Shown: in pieces, positions 53,087 through 62,014 of the stretch
Layout of the letters: each line of letters begins with the position of its first letter
Position numbering within the stretch: the stretch's first letter is position 1
Source: Clostridia bacterium
GTDB lineage: Bacteria; Bacillota; Clostridia; TANB77; UBA1234
DNA length: 64,000 nucleotides
NCBI GenBank assembly: GCA_017469545.1
Contig: JAFUGE010000006.1
Span: 1-64,000, forward strand
Reading direction: 5' to 3'
Made by a program: the position numbers and the translations under genes
Notes under the pieces: generated by a model
Seen by the model: only the letters and a program-made list of their open reading frames with translations
Databases searched by the model: none
What the model was told of the DNA's origin: nothing

Positions 53087-53181
53087 ATAGTTATTTTGAA
53101 ATAATGAACAAAACTTTTTTTATCTTTTTCTTTATATTGTTGCCAACTATGATATAATGCAAGCATACAGAGGTGAGGAAT

Positions 53182-53691
53182 ATGAATCAATTATACATTA
53201 TTACCGGCCCAGCAGGGGTCGGAAAAAGCACGGTATCTAAGGAAATTGCTGGATTGTGCGAGAAAAGTGCCTTAATTGAAGGTGATGAAATCTATAATTT
53301 GGTTTGTGGTGGATACGTGAGTCCTTGGAAAGAGGGCAATCATATGAAAGTCTTTTGGGAAAATAGCATTGATATTATTAGGAATTTTTTGGATAATGGC
53401 TATGATGTAGTGTTTAATTATATTATTAATAAACAAGAAATTGAAATTTTGAAGAAAAATTTTAATGATGCCGAAGTAAAGTTTATTGTTTTGATTGTGG
53501 ACGAAGAGACGATTGTGAAAAGAGATGCAATGAGACCAGAAGATTGTCAAATGAAAGAGAGAAGTTTAATATTGCTCGAAGAAATGAAAAGGCAAAGTTT
53601 TAATGAAAGCAATTTACTAGATACCTCTAAATTAAGTGTTGAAGAAACAGTTAAGACTATTTTGGAAGAAGAAAGATTTGCTTTAAAATAA
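53182..53691 (+). CDS. P-loop kinase-like protein
   Basis: 169 aa. Small-molecule kinase fold: Walker A GPAGVGKST (residues 9-17), a DEIYNL-type acceptor region, Walker B-like VVFNYII and an R-rich lid (KRDAMRPEDCQMKER). Similar to AAA_33/shikimate- or chloramphenicol-kinase-like proteins. GAGGTGAGG before the ATG. First in a run of small enzyme genes. Confidence 0.82.
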   Translation: MNQLYIITGPAGVGKSTVSKEIAGLCEKSALIEGDEIYNLVCGGYVSPWKEGNHMKVFWENSIDIIRNFLDNGYDVVFNYIINKQEIEILKKNFNDAEVKFIVLIVDEETIVKRDAMRPEDCQMKERSLILLEEMKRQSFNESNLLDTSKLSVEETVKTILEEERFALK

Positions 53692-53717
53692 TAATATGTA
53701 AAAAAGGAGTTACTTTT

Positions 53718-54128
53718 ATGATTGAATATGTTAATAAAATTCCATCTGTTGAAGAGTATAATTACCTAAATGAAAGGGTTGGTTGGGGCAAAAGAGACGA
53801 GGACATTGTGAAAGAGGCAATGGAAAACACTTTGTTTGCTGTGTGTGCATATGAGGATGGAAAAATAATAGCAAGTGGAAGAATTATTGGAGACAAAACA
53901 ATATTTCTATATATTCATGATGTTATGGTTGATCCAGCTTACCAGCGTATGAAAATTGGAACTGAGATTATGAATAAACTAATAGAGAAAATTAATGAAT
54001 ATAAAAAGATAAATCCCGATATAAGAGTTTATCTTGGCGCCTCAAAAGGAAAAGAACCATTCTATGAAAAGTGTGGATTTGTGACTAGAGATAAGGCAAA
54101 TTTAGGAGCAGGAATGATTTTAGCATAG
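53718..54128 (+). CDS. GNAT acetyltransferase
   Basis: 136 aa. Compact GNAT with IHDVMVDPAYQRMKIGTEIM (A motif) and FYEKCGF near the end; similar to the YfiP/aminoglycoside-acetyltransferase-like group. Intact, unlike the copy at 49040. AAAAGGAG before the ATG; follows the kinase gene by 26 bases. Confidence 0.87.
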   Translation: MIEYVNKIPSVEEYNYLNERVGWGKRDEDIVKEAMENTLFAVCAYEDGKIIASGRIIGDKTIFLYIHDVMVDPAYQRMKIGTEIMNKLIEKINEYKKINPDIRVYLGASKGKEPFYEKCGFVTRDKANLGAGMILA

Positions 54129-54197
54129 TTTTTTATCATATCAAAATGGGGAAAAGTTATGAATCAAAAATATGAATACGCGTAAGGGGAAAAATAT

Positions 54198-54590
54198 ATG
54201 AAAGTATTAACTGTTAAGCAGCCTTTTGCTTCTTTAATTGCAGAAGGGATAAAAGAATATGAGTTTAGAACTTGGAAAACAAAGTATCGCGGAGAACTTT
54301 TGATTCACGCTGGTAAAGGTATCAACAAAAAAGCAATGAAAAAATTTGAGCAATATCATTTAGAGTATCCAAGCGGTTGTATTATTGCGAAAGTGAATTT
54401 GACAGATTGCATTAAGATTGATGACGAGGCAAGAAATATGTTAAATGAAAAGAATCCATTAGTTTATTCACACACAGTAAATAATCCTTATTGGGACGGA
54501 TATGGTTTTAAACTAGAAGATGTCCAGAAGATAACCCCTATTCCCGTGAAGGGAAAGTTAAGTTTTTGGGAGTATGATTACAAGGAATAA
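54198..54590 (+). CDS. ASCH-domain protein
   Basis: 130 aa. PUA-like ASCH fold: LTVKQPFASLIAEGIKEYEFRTW (split motif, QPFASLI then E.R.W), RGELLIHAGK, and GKLSFWEYD at the end. ASCH proteins bind RNA or modified nucleosides; some are N4-acetylcytidine amidohydrolases. AAGGGGAAA before the ATG. Confidence 0.86.
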   Translation: MKVLTVKQPFASLIAEGIKEYEFRTWKTKYRGELLIHAGKGINKKAMKKFEQYHLEYPSGCIIAKVNLTDCIKIDDEARNMLNEKNPLVYSHTVNNPYWDGYGFKLEDVQKITPIPVKGKLSFWEYDYKE

Positions 54591-54695
54591 AAGATTCAAC
54601 CATTAGTTGATAGAAAAACCTACCCACTCAACCAATGGTATGTGTACTTGGAAGGGATTAATCGTTACACTTATGGCAAAGGAGGGAAAAAAGTG

Positions 54696-55304
54696 ATGGA
54701 TCAAATGAAAGTCGGCAAATTTATAGCCGAATGCAGGAAGAAGAGGGGACTTACGCAAATGCAACTAGCAGAAAAATTGAATATTACGGATAGGGCAGTA
54801 TCGAAATGGGAAAATGGAAAAGCGATGCCTGATTCTGGAATTATGCTGGATTTGTGTGAGGAGCTTCAAATAAGTGTAAATGAATTATTAAGTGGGGAGG
54901 TAATTAATATGGAGGCGTATAACGTTAAGGCAGAAGAGAATTTATTGGAAATGAAAAGACAGAAAGAAGAGGCAGATAAAAGATTACTAAGATTAGAATG
55001 GGTAATAGGCTATACATCGTCAATTACCTTTATGGTTTTAATCTTTATTGCATCTTTTATTGAAATGCAAAGTTGGATGAGAATTGCGTTAATCGTGTTT
55101 GGATTTATTACATTTATGATTGGGATGCATAATGCCTTAAGAATTGAACAAACGGCTGGATACTATGAATGTGCGAAATGTCACCACAAATATGTTCCAA
55201 CCTATCAAAGTGTACTTTTTGCAATGCATAGTGGCAGAACAAGGTATATGAAATGTCCAAACTGCAATGAAAAAAGCTGGAACAGGAAAGTAATTAGCAA
55301 ATAA
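54696..55304 (+). CDS. XRE regulator with membrane helices and zinc ribbon
   Basis: 202 aa from ATG 54696 (GGAGGGA 8 nt upstream). Helix-turn-helix (residues 5-62, LTQMQLAEKLNITDRAVSKWENG split), a helical spacer, two membrane helices (about 105-125, 130-147), and a C-terminal CAKCHHKYVPT ... MKCPNCNEKSW ribbon. A common clostridial membrane-bound regulator type of unknown signal. Confidence 0.85.
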   Translation: MDQMKVGKFIAECRKKRGLTQMQLAEKLNITDRAVSKWENGKAMPDSGIMLDLCEELQISVNELLSGEVINMEAYNVKAEENLLEMKRQKEEADKRLLRLEWVIGYTSSITFMVLIFIASFIEMQSWMRIALIVFGFITFMIGMHNALRIEQTAGYYECAKCHHKYVPTYQSVLFAMHSGRTRYMKCPNCNEKSWNRKVISK

Positions 55305-55320
55305 ATATTGGAAGAAAGAA

Positions 55321-56022
55321 ATGAATTTTATTGGGAAGCGGGAGTTTGAAGTGACAATTGAAGAAGAAGTTTTTGAAAATAGTACAGTAGATGTTAAGAG
55401 ATTGCTGGCCTATGGTTTTGTAAAAATTGGCGAGAATTATATGTTTGAAAAGCTAATTTATAACGAAGATTTTAAGGCAATTATCACTGTAGCAAGCAGT
55501 GGAAAAGTAAGCGGCAAAGTGATTGATTTATCAATGGACGAGGAGTTTTTTAATTTTCGTGTGAAAGATGTTGTAGGACTTTTTACGAATTCAATCAGAG
55601 AGGCATATGTTGACTTACTTACGGATATCAAAGAGAAGTGCTTTCGATTTACGAAAGAGGTGAAGTCGTGGGTTGTTCCAGCAAACCCGAAAATGTTTGA
55701 TGTGATTTCTTATTTGGAGGGGCGCGATACGATAACGTGGAAACAGCCTATTGATGCACATATTGGTGACTTGGTTTATATTTATATGGGAAGTCCGTAT
55801 TCTTGTATTTTGTACAAATGTATGGCGATTAGGGTTAATTTTACAGAGTATGGCGAAAATGCAATGGAATTAAAGCTACTGCAAAAATATGAGGAGGACC
55901 GATATCCTTTGGACAAGCTTCGAAATCTTGGATTAAAGAGCGTTAGATGTTGCAGAAGTTTGCCAAGAGAAACGGCAGTGGCGTTAATTAAAATGGATAG
56001 TGAGGAGGAGAATTATGAGTGA
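55321..56022 (+). CDS. YjbR-like domain fused to EVE domain
   Basis: 233 aa. Residues 1-105: MmcQ/YjbR-like DNA-binding fold (LLAYGFVKIGENYMFEK, then VDLSMDEEF). Residues about 110-230: EVE (PUA-like) domain, SWVVPANPKMFDV, HIGDLVYIYMGSPYSCILYK and EDRYPLDKLR. EVE domains bind modified DNA bases and are frequent in defence contexts. Only one in-frame CGG, near the start (55339). Overlaps the next gene by 8 bases. Confidence 0.78.
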   Translation: MNFIGKREFEVTIEEEVFENSTVDVKRLLAYGFVKIGENYMFEKLIYNEDFKAIITVASSGKVSGKVIDLSMDEEFFNFRVKDVVGLFTNSIREAYVDLLTDIKEKCFRFTKEVKSWVVPANPKMFDVISYLEGRDTITWKQPIDAHIGDLVYIYMGSPYSCILYKCMAIRVNFTEYGENAMELKLLQKYEEDRYPLDKLRNLGLKSVRCCRSLPRETAVALIKMDSEEENYE

Positions 56023-56428
56023 GAATTTGAGAAGAGAAAAGGCTTGTGGCTGTGTCATTATTGAGAATGGAAAAGTTTTATTAATTCAGCAAACTGCTGG
56101 ACACTGGGGATTTCCAAAGGGGCACGTAGAAGCAGGCGAAACGGAAATAGAGACGGCAAGAAGAGAGGTAAAGGAAGAGACAAATTTAGAGGTAGAAATT
56201 GATAGCGATAAAAGATATGGGGTTGAATATGTGACGGATAAAGGGATCTTGAAGACGTGTGTATTTTTCGTTGCCAAGCCAATTGGGGGAGAAATAAAAG
56301 CGCAAGAAAGTGAAATTATGAATATCCAATGGCTAGACTTTAAAGAAGCAGTGGAGACGATTACTTTTGATAATTTGAGAGAGTTCTTTAAGAAAATATT
56401 AGAGGATTTGGGGGAAAAGTATGAATAA
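56015..56428 (+). CDS. Nudix hydrolase (Ap4A/MutT-like)
   Basis: 137 aa from ATG 56015 (GAGGAGGAG upstream). Full Nudix box: GHVEAGETEIETARREVKEE (residues about 38-57, box ends TN). Bis-nucleoside tetraphosphate type is suggested by GFPKGH. Overlaps genes on both sides by 8 bases, so it is part of a tightly coupled set 55321-56819. Confidence 0.9.
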   Translation: MSENLRREKACGCVIIENGKVLLIQQTAGHWGFPKGHVEAGETEIETARREVKEETNLEVEIDSDKRYGVEYVTDKGILKTCVFFVAKPIGGEIKAQESEIMNIQWLDFKEAVETITFDNLREFFKKILEDLGEKYE

Positions 56429-56819
56429 GAAAGAATTGCTAAAACTTGTTGATAGTCTAAATTTGCCACTAGGAGAGTATTATATTTTGTCTAGTGGGAG
56501 TTTGCTACTGTATGGAATAAGAGATGAAGCTGGTGACTTGGATTTATGTGTATCGGAAGAACTTTTTGGCAAGGATTTGAAAGAGAGGTTTCACCTTAGT
56601 GAAGCGGATAAAAATGAGTGCGGCTTTTATAAAATTTCGGAGAAAATTGAAATTGTTGTAAACAACAAAAAGGACTCAAAGTATAAATTTGAATATGATA
56701 TGGTGGATGGATACCCAGTTCAAAAATTACAAAGTATTTTGGAATCTAAGAAAAACAGTGAGAGAGAAAAGGACAAAATAGATGTTAAAAATATTTTGAA
56801 GTATTTAAATGAACTATAA
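56421..56819 (+). CDS. Nucleotidyltransferase-like hypothetical protein
   Basis: 132 aa. ILSSGSLLLYGIRDEAGDLDL contains G-S and D-x-D spaced as in the pol-beta-type nucleotidyltransferase fold (GS...DxD near residues 22-38). The rest is alpha/beta. May modify a nucleotide, sugar or tRNA; not assigned. Overlaps the Nudix gene by 8 bases. Confidence 0.65.
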   Translation: MNKKELLKLVDSLNLPLGEYYILSSGSLLLYGIRDEAGDLDLCVSEELFGKDLKERFHLSEADKNECGFYKISEKIEIVVNNKKDSKYKFEYDMVDGYPVQKLQSILESKKNSEREKDKIDVKNILKYLNEL

Positions 56820-56844
56820 TAAATTTAGTTAGGAGATGTTGGTA

Positions 56845-57420
56845 ATGGAAGAAATCGTATTTGTAACACATAACAAGGGAAAAGCAAAATCAGCAGAAAA
56901 ATATTTTAAAAATTTGAAAATTAGTACCTATGATTTTGAATTGGACGAGCCTAGGAGTGATAGCTTGCAAGAAATTGCAACGGCGAAAGTAAAGCAGGCA
57001 TATCAAGTGGTTGGAAAGCCTTGTATAGCTTTAGATACAGGATTTTTTATAGAAGAATTGAATGGCTTTCCAAGGGCATTTGTTAATTTTTCGTTAGATA
57101 CAATCGGAATAGAGGGAATACTGAAATTAATGGACGGAAAAGAGAATCGCGCTTGCAAATTTGACGAGTGTTTAGCCTATTTTGATGGAAAAGAAATTCG
57201 ATATTTTTATGGCAATCACCAAGGAAATTTAGCATATCAGCAGCAAGGAGAAGACAGAAATGGAAAGTGGTCTGATTTGTGGTATGTGTTCAAACCTAAG
57301 GGATTTGATAAGACATTGGCAGAAATGGACGACCAGGAAAGAGCTAACAGAAGCACCATTGATGGTTCGTATTCGGCATTAAAGAAATTTGCTGAATGGT
57401 ATGAAGAGAACAACAAATAA
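56845..57420 (+). CDS. XTP/dITP pyrophosphatase-like (RdgB/HAM1) protein
   Basis: 191 aa from ATG 56845 (AGGAGAT 10 nt upstream). HAM1 family: VTHNKGKAKSAEKYF at the N-terminus, ALDTGFFIEELNGFPRAF as the central active-site loop, and R-S-T-I-D near the end. Cleaves deaminated purine triphosphates. Divergent from the standard rdgB, so a paralogue with different choice is possible. Confidence 0.82.
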   Translation: MEEIVFVTHNKGKAKSAEKYFKNLKISTYDFELDEPRSDSLQEIATAKVKQAYQVVGKPCIALDTGFFIEELNGFPRAFVNFSLDTIGIEGILKLMDGKENRACKFDECLAYFDGKEIRYFYGNHQGNLAYQQQGEDRNGKWSDLWYVFKPKGFDKTLAEMDDQERANRSTIDGSYSALKKFAEWYEENNK

Positions 57421-57453
57421 AATTTATGAGAAGATTTGCAAGGGAGGTAACTT

Positions 57454-57987
57454 ATGAAGTCAGAATATGAAGTGAGAGTGCTTGATATTGATTCTGAAAA
57501 GTTTATCAATGAAATTGAAAGTTTAGGGGCAACTTTTGTAAACAAATATGAGCAGAAGAGATATATTTATGATTTTAATCCGAAGATTGATAACAAGTGG
57601 ATAAGGCTTCGTACAGATGGATTGAAAACAACGCTTGCAATCAAAGAGTATCAAAGTTCCGAAGTTGGTGGAACAAAGGAGATTGAAATTGAAGTTTCGG
57701 ATTTAGAAGACACCAATGAAATTTTGAATGAACTTGGCTATTTTAAGAGAAGCGTGCAGGAGAATAGAAGAATAAGATATATGCTAAATGATGTTGAGAT
57801 AGATATTGATACTTGGCCACATTTGAATACATATGTGGAGTTTGAGGGAAAAAGTAAAGAGGCTGTATTTGAAATTTTAAAAGTACTAAACATAGACGAA
57901 AAAGACGTTACTACGATGGATGCGCAAGATATTTATTTAGCTAATGGCTATACGCTAGAAGATATGAATGATTTGAGATTTGATTAA
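57454..57987 (+). CDS. CYTH-domain phosphatase/cyclase-like protein
   Basis: 177 aa. CYTH (CyaB/thiamine triphosphatase) tunnel fold: YEVRVLDID start, then WIRLRTDG, TLAIKEYQS, KEIEIEVSD, and a closing strand EIDTWPHL.TYVEFEG. Acts on triphosphate compounds; adenylate cyclase class IV is possible. GGGAGGT before the ATG. Confidence 0.87.
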   Translation: MKSEYEVRVLDIDSEKFINEIESLGATFVNKYEQKRYIYDFNPKIDNKWIRLRTDGLKTTLAIKEYQSSEVGGTKEIEIEVSDLEDTNEILNELGYFKRSVQENRRIRYMLNDVEIDIDTWPHLNTYVEFEGKSKEAVFEILKVLNIDEKDVTTMDAQDIYLANGYTLEDMNDLRFD

Positions 57988-58040
57988 TAACGAAGAATAG
58001 TTAGCAGACTAACTATTTACAAAATTGAATAATGAATAAT

Positions 58041-58067
58041 TGTAGGGGCTGCGTATTACGCAGCCCG
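58041..58067 (+). repeat. GC-rich hairpin element, copy 2
   Basis: TGTAG lead, arms GGGCTGCG (58046-58053) and CGCAGCCC (58059-58066), loop TATTA. Same lead, length and loop pattern as 5887, with a matched change of the middle base pair. Between the CYTH and Nudix genes. Confidence 0.7.
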
Positions 58068-58069
58068 AA

Positions 58070-58097
58070 TTGTATTTTATAACAATTGTGATATAAT
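58070..58097 (+). promoter_or_regulatory. Promoter of the second Nudix gene
   Basis: TTGTAT (58070-58075), 16-base spacer, TATAAT (58092-58097) with TG one base ahead. An ACAATTGT palindrome (58082-58089) lies in the spacer. Confidence 0.55.
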
Positions 58098-58125
58098 TAA
58101 GATAAATTTATGAATGGAGGTTTTT

Positions 58126-58698
58126 ATGGAGTTTGGAAATTTGAGGGAGGAGATTGAGAGGTTTACCCCTTTTAATGAGCAGGAAGAAGCGGATAAGGTG
58201 TTTATGATTGAGTTTATCGATAATAATGAGGATTATCTTACTAGAAATAATTGCGTTGGACATTTTAGCGCTTCTAATTGGATTGTAAATAAGGATAGGA
58301 CGAAGGTTTTAATGATTTATCATAATATTTATAATTCTTGGGCTTGGACGGGTGGACACGCTGATGGTGAGGAGAATCTTTTTAATGTTGCGCTTAGGGA
58401 AGCTACTGAGGAAAGTGGAATTAAGAAGCTGAAGCCATTATATAATGGGATTTTTAGTTTGGAAGATTTGACTGTAAATGGACACATCAAGCGTGATAAG
58501 TACGTTTCTTCTCATTTACATTTGAATTGTACTTTTTTGTTTGAGGCTTCCGAAGAAATGGAGTTAAGAATAAAAGAGGATGAAAATAGCAATGTTCAAT
58601 GGATTGATATTGATAAAGTAGTGGAATTGGTAAGTGAACCGCATATGAGACCAATTTATCAAAAACTTATTGATAAAGTAAGGAACGTGATCGATTGA
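58126..58698 (+). CDS. Nudix hydrolase
   Basis: 190 aa from ATG 58126 (GGAGG 5 nt upstream). N-terminal helical part, then the Nudix box GGHADGEENLFNVALREATE (about residues 79-98, followed by ESG). Larger family of NTP/NDP-sugar-like hydrolases; substrate unknown. Confidence 0.88.
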   Translation: MEFGNLREEIERFTPFNEQEEADKVFMIEFIDNNEDYLTRNNCVGHFSASNWIVNKDRTKVLMIYHNIYNSWAWTGGHADGEENLFNVALREATEESGIKKLKPLYNGIFSLEDLTVNGHIKRDKYVSSHLHLNCTFLFEASEEMELRIKEDENSNVQWIDIDKVVELVSEPHMRPIYQKLIDKVRNVID

Positions 58699-58749
58699 AA
58701 CTCAGAACGGTTAGTCGACTAACTATGGGGGAGAATATTAAAATAATGA

Positions 58750-58785
58750 AAAAGTCCACACAGAAAAATTTGTGTGGATTCTTTT
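58750..58785. terminator. Bidirectional terminator
   Basis: TCCACACA (58755-58762) pairs with TGTGTGGA (58771-58778) with A- and T-rich flanks on both sides; lies between convergent genes. Confidence 0.8.
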
Positions 58786-58787
58786 CG

Positions 58788-59354
58788 TTAAAATCTTTGT
58801 GGGAATTGTTTTACGATGCCATTTACGAAGAATTGTGACATTTTCAAGATTTCTTGTTGTACCATATCGTAAGCCCTGATGTCTTCTTCGTAGTTTCCCT
58901 TTAGCCTTGCACTTACTTCGTTTGTGGTAAGTCTCAAATGGTCGTATAACATTTTTCTGATTTCTTCTCTGTGGTAATATGGATTGATATTGCTAAACGC
59001 GATTGCCATATCGTCGGCGTTTTGGTACCATCTTCTGTTTAGCAGCATTGCCTCTTGCTGTCTTCCATTTTTTAATGCAACAATTAAGTCTTTTCCAATG
59101 ACTAAATGCTCTGTTAATAATCTTTCGATTTCGCCTGCTACAGCGTCGCCGTAGTAAGGCATGAAAACATTTGCAATGTCTCCGGGATTCCTTAATAGCC
59201 TAGCCTGCGTGGCATCTAAATCTTTTAAGTCTTCGGCAATGCTAATGAGAAGCATTCGCATCCACATAATATGTTGTTCCCAAACCAAATTCATTTGTTC
59301 TAATAATTGAACTTGATTTCTGCTAATGCATTGATTTGAATTGATATTTTCCAT
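58788..59354 (-). CDS. Helical-bundle protein of the clostridial misnamed acetylglutamate-kinase group
   Basis: 188 aa. All-helical with regularly spaced His, Trp and Met (EQHIMWMRMLLIS, HLVIGKD, NPYYHREEIRKMLYDHL). Homologues are common in clostridia and often carry the misplaced name acetylglutamate kinase; no kinase motif exists here. The spacing of His and Glu resembles DUF2935/hemerythrin-like bundles, so metal binding is possible. GGAGGT before the ATG. Confidence 0.75.
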   Translation of the reverse strand: MENINSNQCISRNQVQLLEQMNLVWEQHIMWMRMLLISIAEDLKDLDATQARLLRNPGDIANVFMPYYGDAVAGEIERLLTEHLVIGKDLIVALKNGRQQEAMLLNRRWYQNADDMAIAFSNINPYYHREEIRKMLYDHLRLTTNEVSARLKGNYEEDIRAYDMVQQEILKMSQFFVNGIVKQFPQRF

Positions 59355-59499
59355 TACAGTTACCTCCTAGTAATAGAATATTAAGCGAAGGTAAAAAGTG
59401 TGATATTGACAAATTTTTTTGAATTTCAATATGATTTATGATTGGTTTTTCTTGTATTATTTTGCGAATATAGTAAAATGAATATATAAGGTGAAGTTT

Positions 59500-59706
59500 A
59501 TGAGGAAGATTTTAATTTGGCTGATTAGGGTTTATCAGAGTGTTCCGGGGAATTTTCATAATCATTGCAGGTTTGAGCCTACGTGCTCGAATTACGCGAT
59601 TGATGCGATTAAGAAATATGGTTCTATTAAGGGCAGTTATCTAGCCATCAAAAGAGTGCTTAGATGCAGGCCTGGGGGCCCAGCGGGATATGACCCTGTG
59701 AAATAA
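59500..59706 (+). CDS. yidD: Membrane protein insertion efficiency factor YidD
   Basis: 68 aa, usual size. Hydrophobic start, then the conserved [20 protein letters not shown] and [13 protein letters not shown]. Helps YidC insert membrane proteins. Unlinked here from rnpA and yidC, which is unusual but known. AAGGTGAAG before the ATG. Confidence 0.95.
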   Translation: MRKILIWLIRVYQSVPGNFHNHCRFEPTCSNYAIDAIKKYGSIKGSYLAIKRVLRCRPGGPAGYDPVK

Positions 59707-59755
59707 TTATGATAGAGATTGTCAATACTAAGGAAGAATTTTTGGGGTGATTATT

Positions 59756-61249
59756 TTGAAAGATCAATTGAAAGAGGCAGTGACATCCGTATTACCACTT
59801 GTAGTAATTATGATACTTTTATGTTTTATGATTTCGCCTTTTCCGGCGCATGCACTGATTTTATTTGCCGTTGGTGCCCTTTTGCTTATTTTAGGAATGG
59901 CGTTATTTACGAAAGGGGCAGAGACTTCAATTGAGGTAATTGGCGAAAGAATTGGTGTACATTTGACGAAGACAAGGAAAATTTGGCTAATCATATTGGT
60001 TTCTGTTTTCATTGGAACTATTGCTACTGTGGCGGAGCCGGACTTAAAAGTTTTGGCAACGCAAATTCCAAGTATCAATAGTACGGTTTTAATTTGGGTA
60101 GTAGCGCTAGGCGTGGGAATTTTTATGGCGATTAGCTTTTTGAGAATCATTTTGAATATTAAGTTTTCGCACGTGTTTACCTTTTTCTACGTGATACTTT
60201 TTGTCATAGCGATATTTGTGCCGTCGGAATTTTGGGCAGTGGCTTTTGATGCAGGCGGCGTGACGACGGGGTCGATTACAGTTCCGTTAATGCTGGCGCT
60301 TGGTGCAGGTGTTGCTTCGATGCGTGAGAATCGAAAAAGTGAAAGTGATAGTTTTGGAATTTCTGGCATTTGCTCGATTGGGCCGATTATTACTGTGTTA
60401 CTTTTAGGACTATTTTATCCTCTTGGCGAAACAACTTACGATGTGTTTCAAGTAAGTGAGTTTCATAGTTTGGGTGCCCTTATCAAAGTGTTTTTAGAGG
60501 ATATTCCGATTTATATGAAAGAAGTGGCAACATCATTGCTACCGATTGTGGCATTCTTTGCTATTTATCAAGTGGTAGCACTAAAGCTTTCGAAGAAAGA
60601 ATTAATTAGAATTGGTGTTGGATTGGTTTATACTTTTGTGGGTGTGACGTTATTTTTAACAGGGGCGAATGTTGGCTTTGTTCCGGTAGGAAACTTGATA
60701 GGAATGGAATTGGCAAGCTCTATGCCAGCCGTCCTGGTTGGTGTTATTGCGACAGTGATTGGCTACTTTATTGCAAGGGCAGAGCCAGCGATTGTCGTGC
60801 TTAATAAGCAGGTGAATGATATTACAGATGGGGCGATTCCAGAAAAGGTAATGGTCGTTACGCTATCTATTGGAATTGCGGCTTCTGTCACACTTTCTGT
60901 GATAAGAGTGTATACGGGAATTTCGCTGATGTGGTTTTTAATTCCGGGATATGCACTTTCGTTAATCCTATCTTTTGTAGTGCCAGAAATTTTTACGGCA
61001 ATTGCGTTTGACTCAGGAGGTATTGCTTCTGGAACGATTGAAGCAGCTTTCCTATCGCCATTTATCATTGGTGTTTGCGAAGTTGTGGGAGGCAATGTGA
61101 TGACGGATGCTCTGGGATTTCTAGGGATTTCGTCTTTGACACCGATTTTGAGTGTACAGGTGCTAGGCCTTATTTACATGATTAGGTCACGCAAAGCAAA
61201 GAGCCAAAAAACGGTAAAAGCCGGTGAAGAAGAAATTATTGATTTGTGA
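59756..61249 (+). CDS. DUF1538 membrane transporter
   Basis: 497 aa from a TTG at 59756 with GGGGTGA 7 nt upstream. About 12 membrane helices in two repeats; each repeat has a signature of the type AFDAGGVTTGSITVP (about residues 160-175) and AFDSGGIASGTIEAAF (about 420-435), plus AEPDLKVL and ARAEPAIVVL. The inverted repeats suggest a transport pore. The following gene encodes a PII-like protein and overlaps closely, as in other genomes, suggesting PII-type control of the transporter. Confidence 0.9.
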   Translation: MKDQLKEAVTSVLPLVVIMILLCFMISPFPAHALILFAVGALLLILGMALFTKGAETSIEVIGERIGVHLTKTRKIWLIILVSVFIGTIATVAEPDLKVLATQIPSINSTVLIWVVALGVGIFMAISFLRIILNIKFSHVFTFFYVILFVIAIFVPSEFWAVAFDAGGVTTGSITVPLMLALGAGVASMRENRKSESDSFGISGICSIGPIITVLLLGLFYPLGETTYDVFQVSEFHSLGALIKVFLEDIPIYMKEVATSLLPIVAFFAIYQVVALKLSKKELIRIGVGLVYTFVGVTLFLTGANVGFVPVGNLIGMELASSMPAVLVGVIATVIGYFIARAEPAIVVLNKQVNDITDGAIPEKVMVVTLSIGIAASVTLSVIRVYTGISLMWFLIPGYALSLILSFVVPEIFTAIAFDSGGIASGTIEAAFLSPFIIGVCEVVGGNVMTDALGFLGISSLTPILSVQVLGLIYMIRSRKAKSQKTVKAGEEEIIDL

Positions 61250-61257
61250 GGTATGAT

Positions 61258-61917
61258 ATGAAAAATTTTGTTATGATGGTAACGATTGGTATGCGAAATG
61301 AAAGCGAAGTTATTCGTCAAATATTAGTAGATAATAAAGTGACAATGGCGCTTGCAAGGTTTGGAAGAGGGACGGCAACCAACGAAATTATGGATTATTT
61401 GGGAATGGAAGATAAAGAGAAGTGCGTGATTTTTAGTACGATGGCATATCAAAAATCCAAATTGGTGATGCGAGAAATCGGTGAGAAAAATACGACTGAA
61501 AAAAAGCATAAAATAATTTCCTTTACAGTTCCCATTACGAGTGTGGGGGGACAAAGCTCGATGGATCAATTAATTGGAAATAGCAAAGAGGAGGAAGAGA
61601 AAATGGAAATGGATAAAAACAATGAAGTGATTATTGTGATTGCCAATAGAGGATATGTGGATTTGGTGATGGATGCAGCCAGAGACGCTGGTGCCAAGGG
61701 TGGAACAGTGGTACATGCAAGGGGCACAGGGCTTGAGCAATCGGAAAAGTTTTTTGGCGTGACGATTGGCGCGGAAAAGGAAATGATTTATATTGTGACG
61801 AATAAGGAAACCAAATCGGGAATTATGAAAGCCATTATGGAAAAAGCGGGCAGCGGCACACCGGCAGAGGCAATTTTGTTCTCGGTCCCAGTAGTTGATG
61901 TGGAGGGAATTCGTTAA
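61258..61917 (+). CDS. Tandem PII-like regulatory protein
   Basis: 219 aa from ATG 61258 (GAGGT 5 nt upstream; the GTG at 61246 overlaps the previous stop). Two GlnB-like ferredoxin folds: residues 1-105 and about 118-219, the second with VIVIANRGYVDLVMDAARDA and GGTVVHARGTG, the T-loop-bearing form. A PII protein partner for DUF1538, probably sensing a nucleotide or carboxylate and gating the channel. 8 bases after its partner. Confidence 0.85.
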   Translation: MKNFVMMVTIGMRNESEVIRQILVDNKVTMALARFGRGTATNEIMDYLGMEDKEKCVIFSTMAYQKSKLVMREIGEKNTTEKKHKIISFTVPITSVGGQSSMDQLIGNSKEEEEKMEMDKNNEVIIVIANRGYVDLVMDAARDAGAKGGTVVHARGTGLEQSEKFFGVTIGAEKEMIYIVTNKETKSGIMKAIMEKAGSGTPAEAILFSVPVVDVEGIR

Positions 61918-62014
61918 TATTACGCACAGATTAAGAATATATTACAAAACCGTTACAACTATTGAAAAATTTATGAGACGCATATAAAATGAAGTTCAAA
62001 GGAGGGAAGGATAA

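Noticed and set aside
59719-59934. 71-codon ORF after yidD
   Set aside because: Shadow in another frame of the DUF1538 gene, whose membrane-repeat sequence is convincing.
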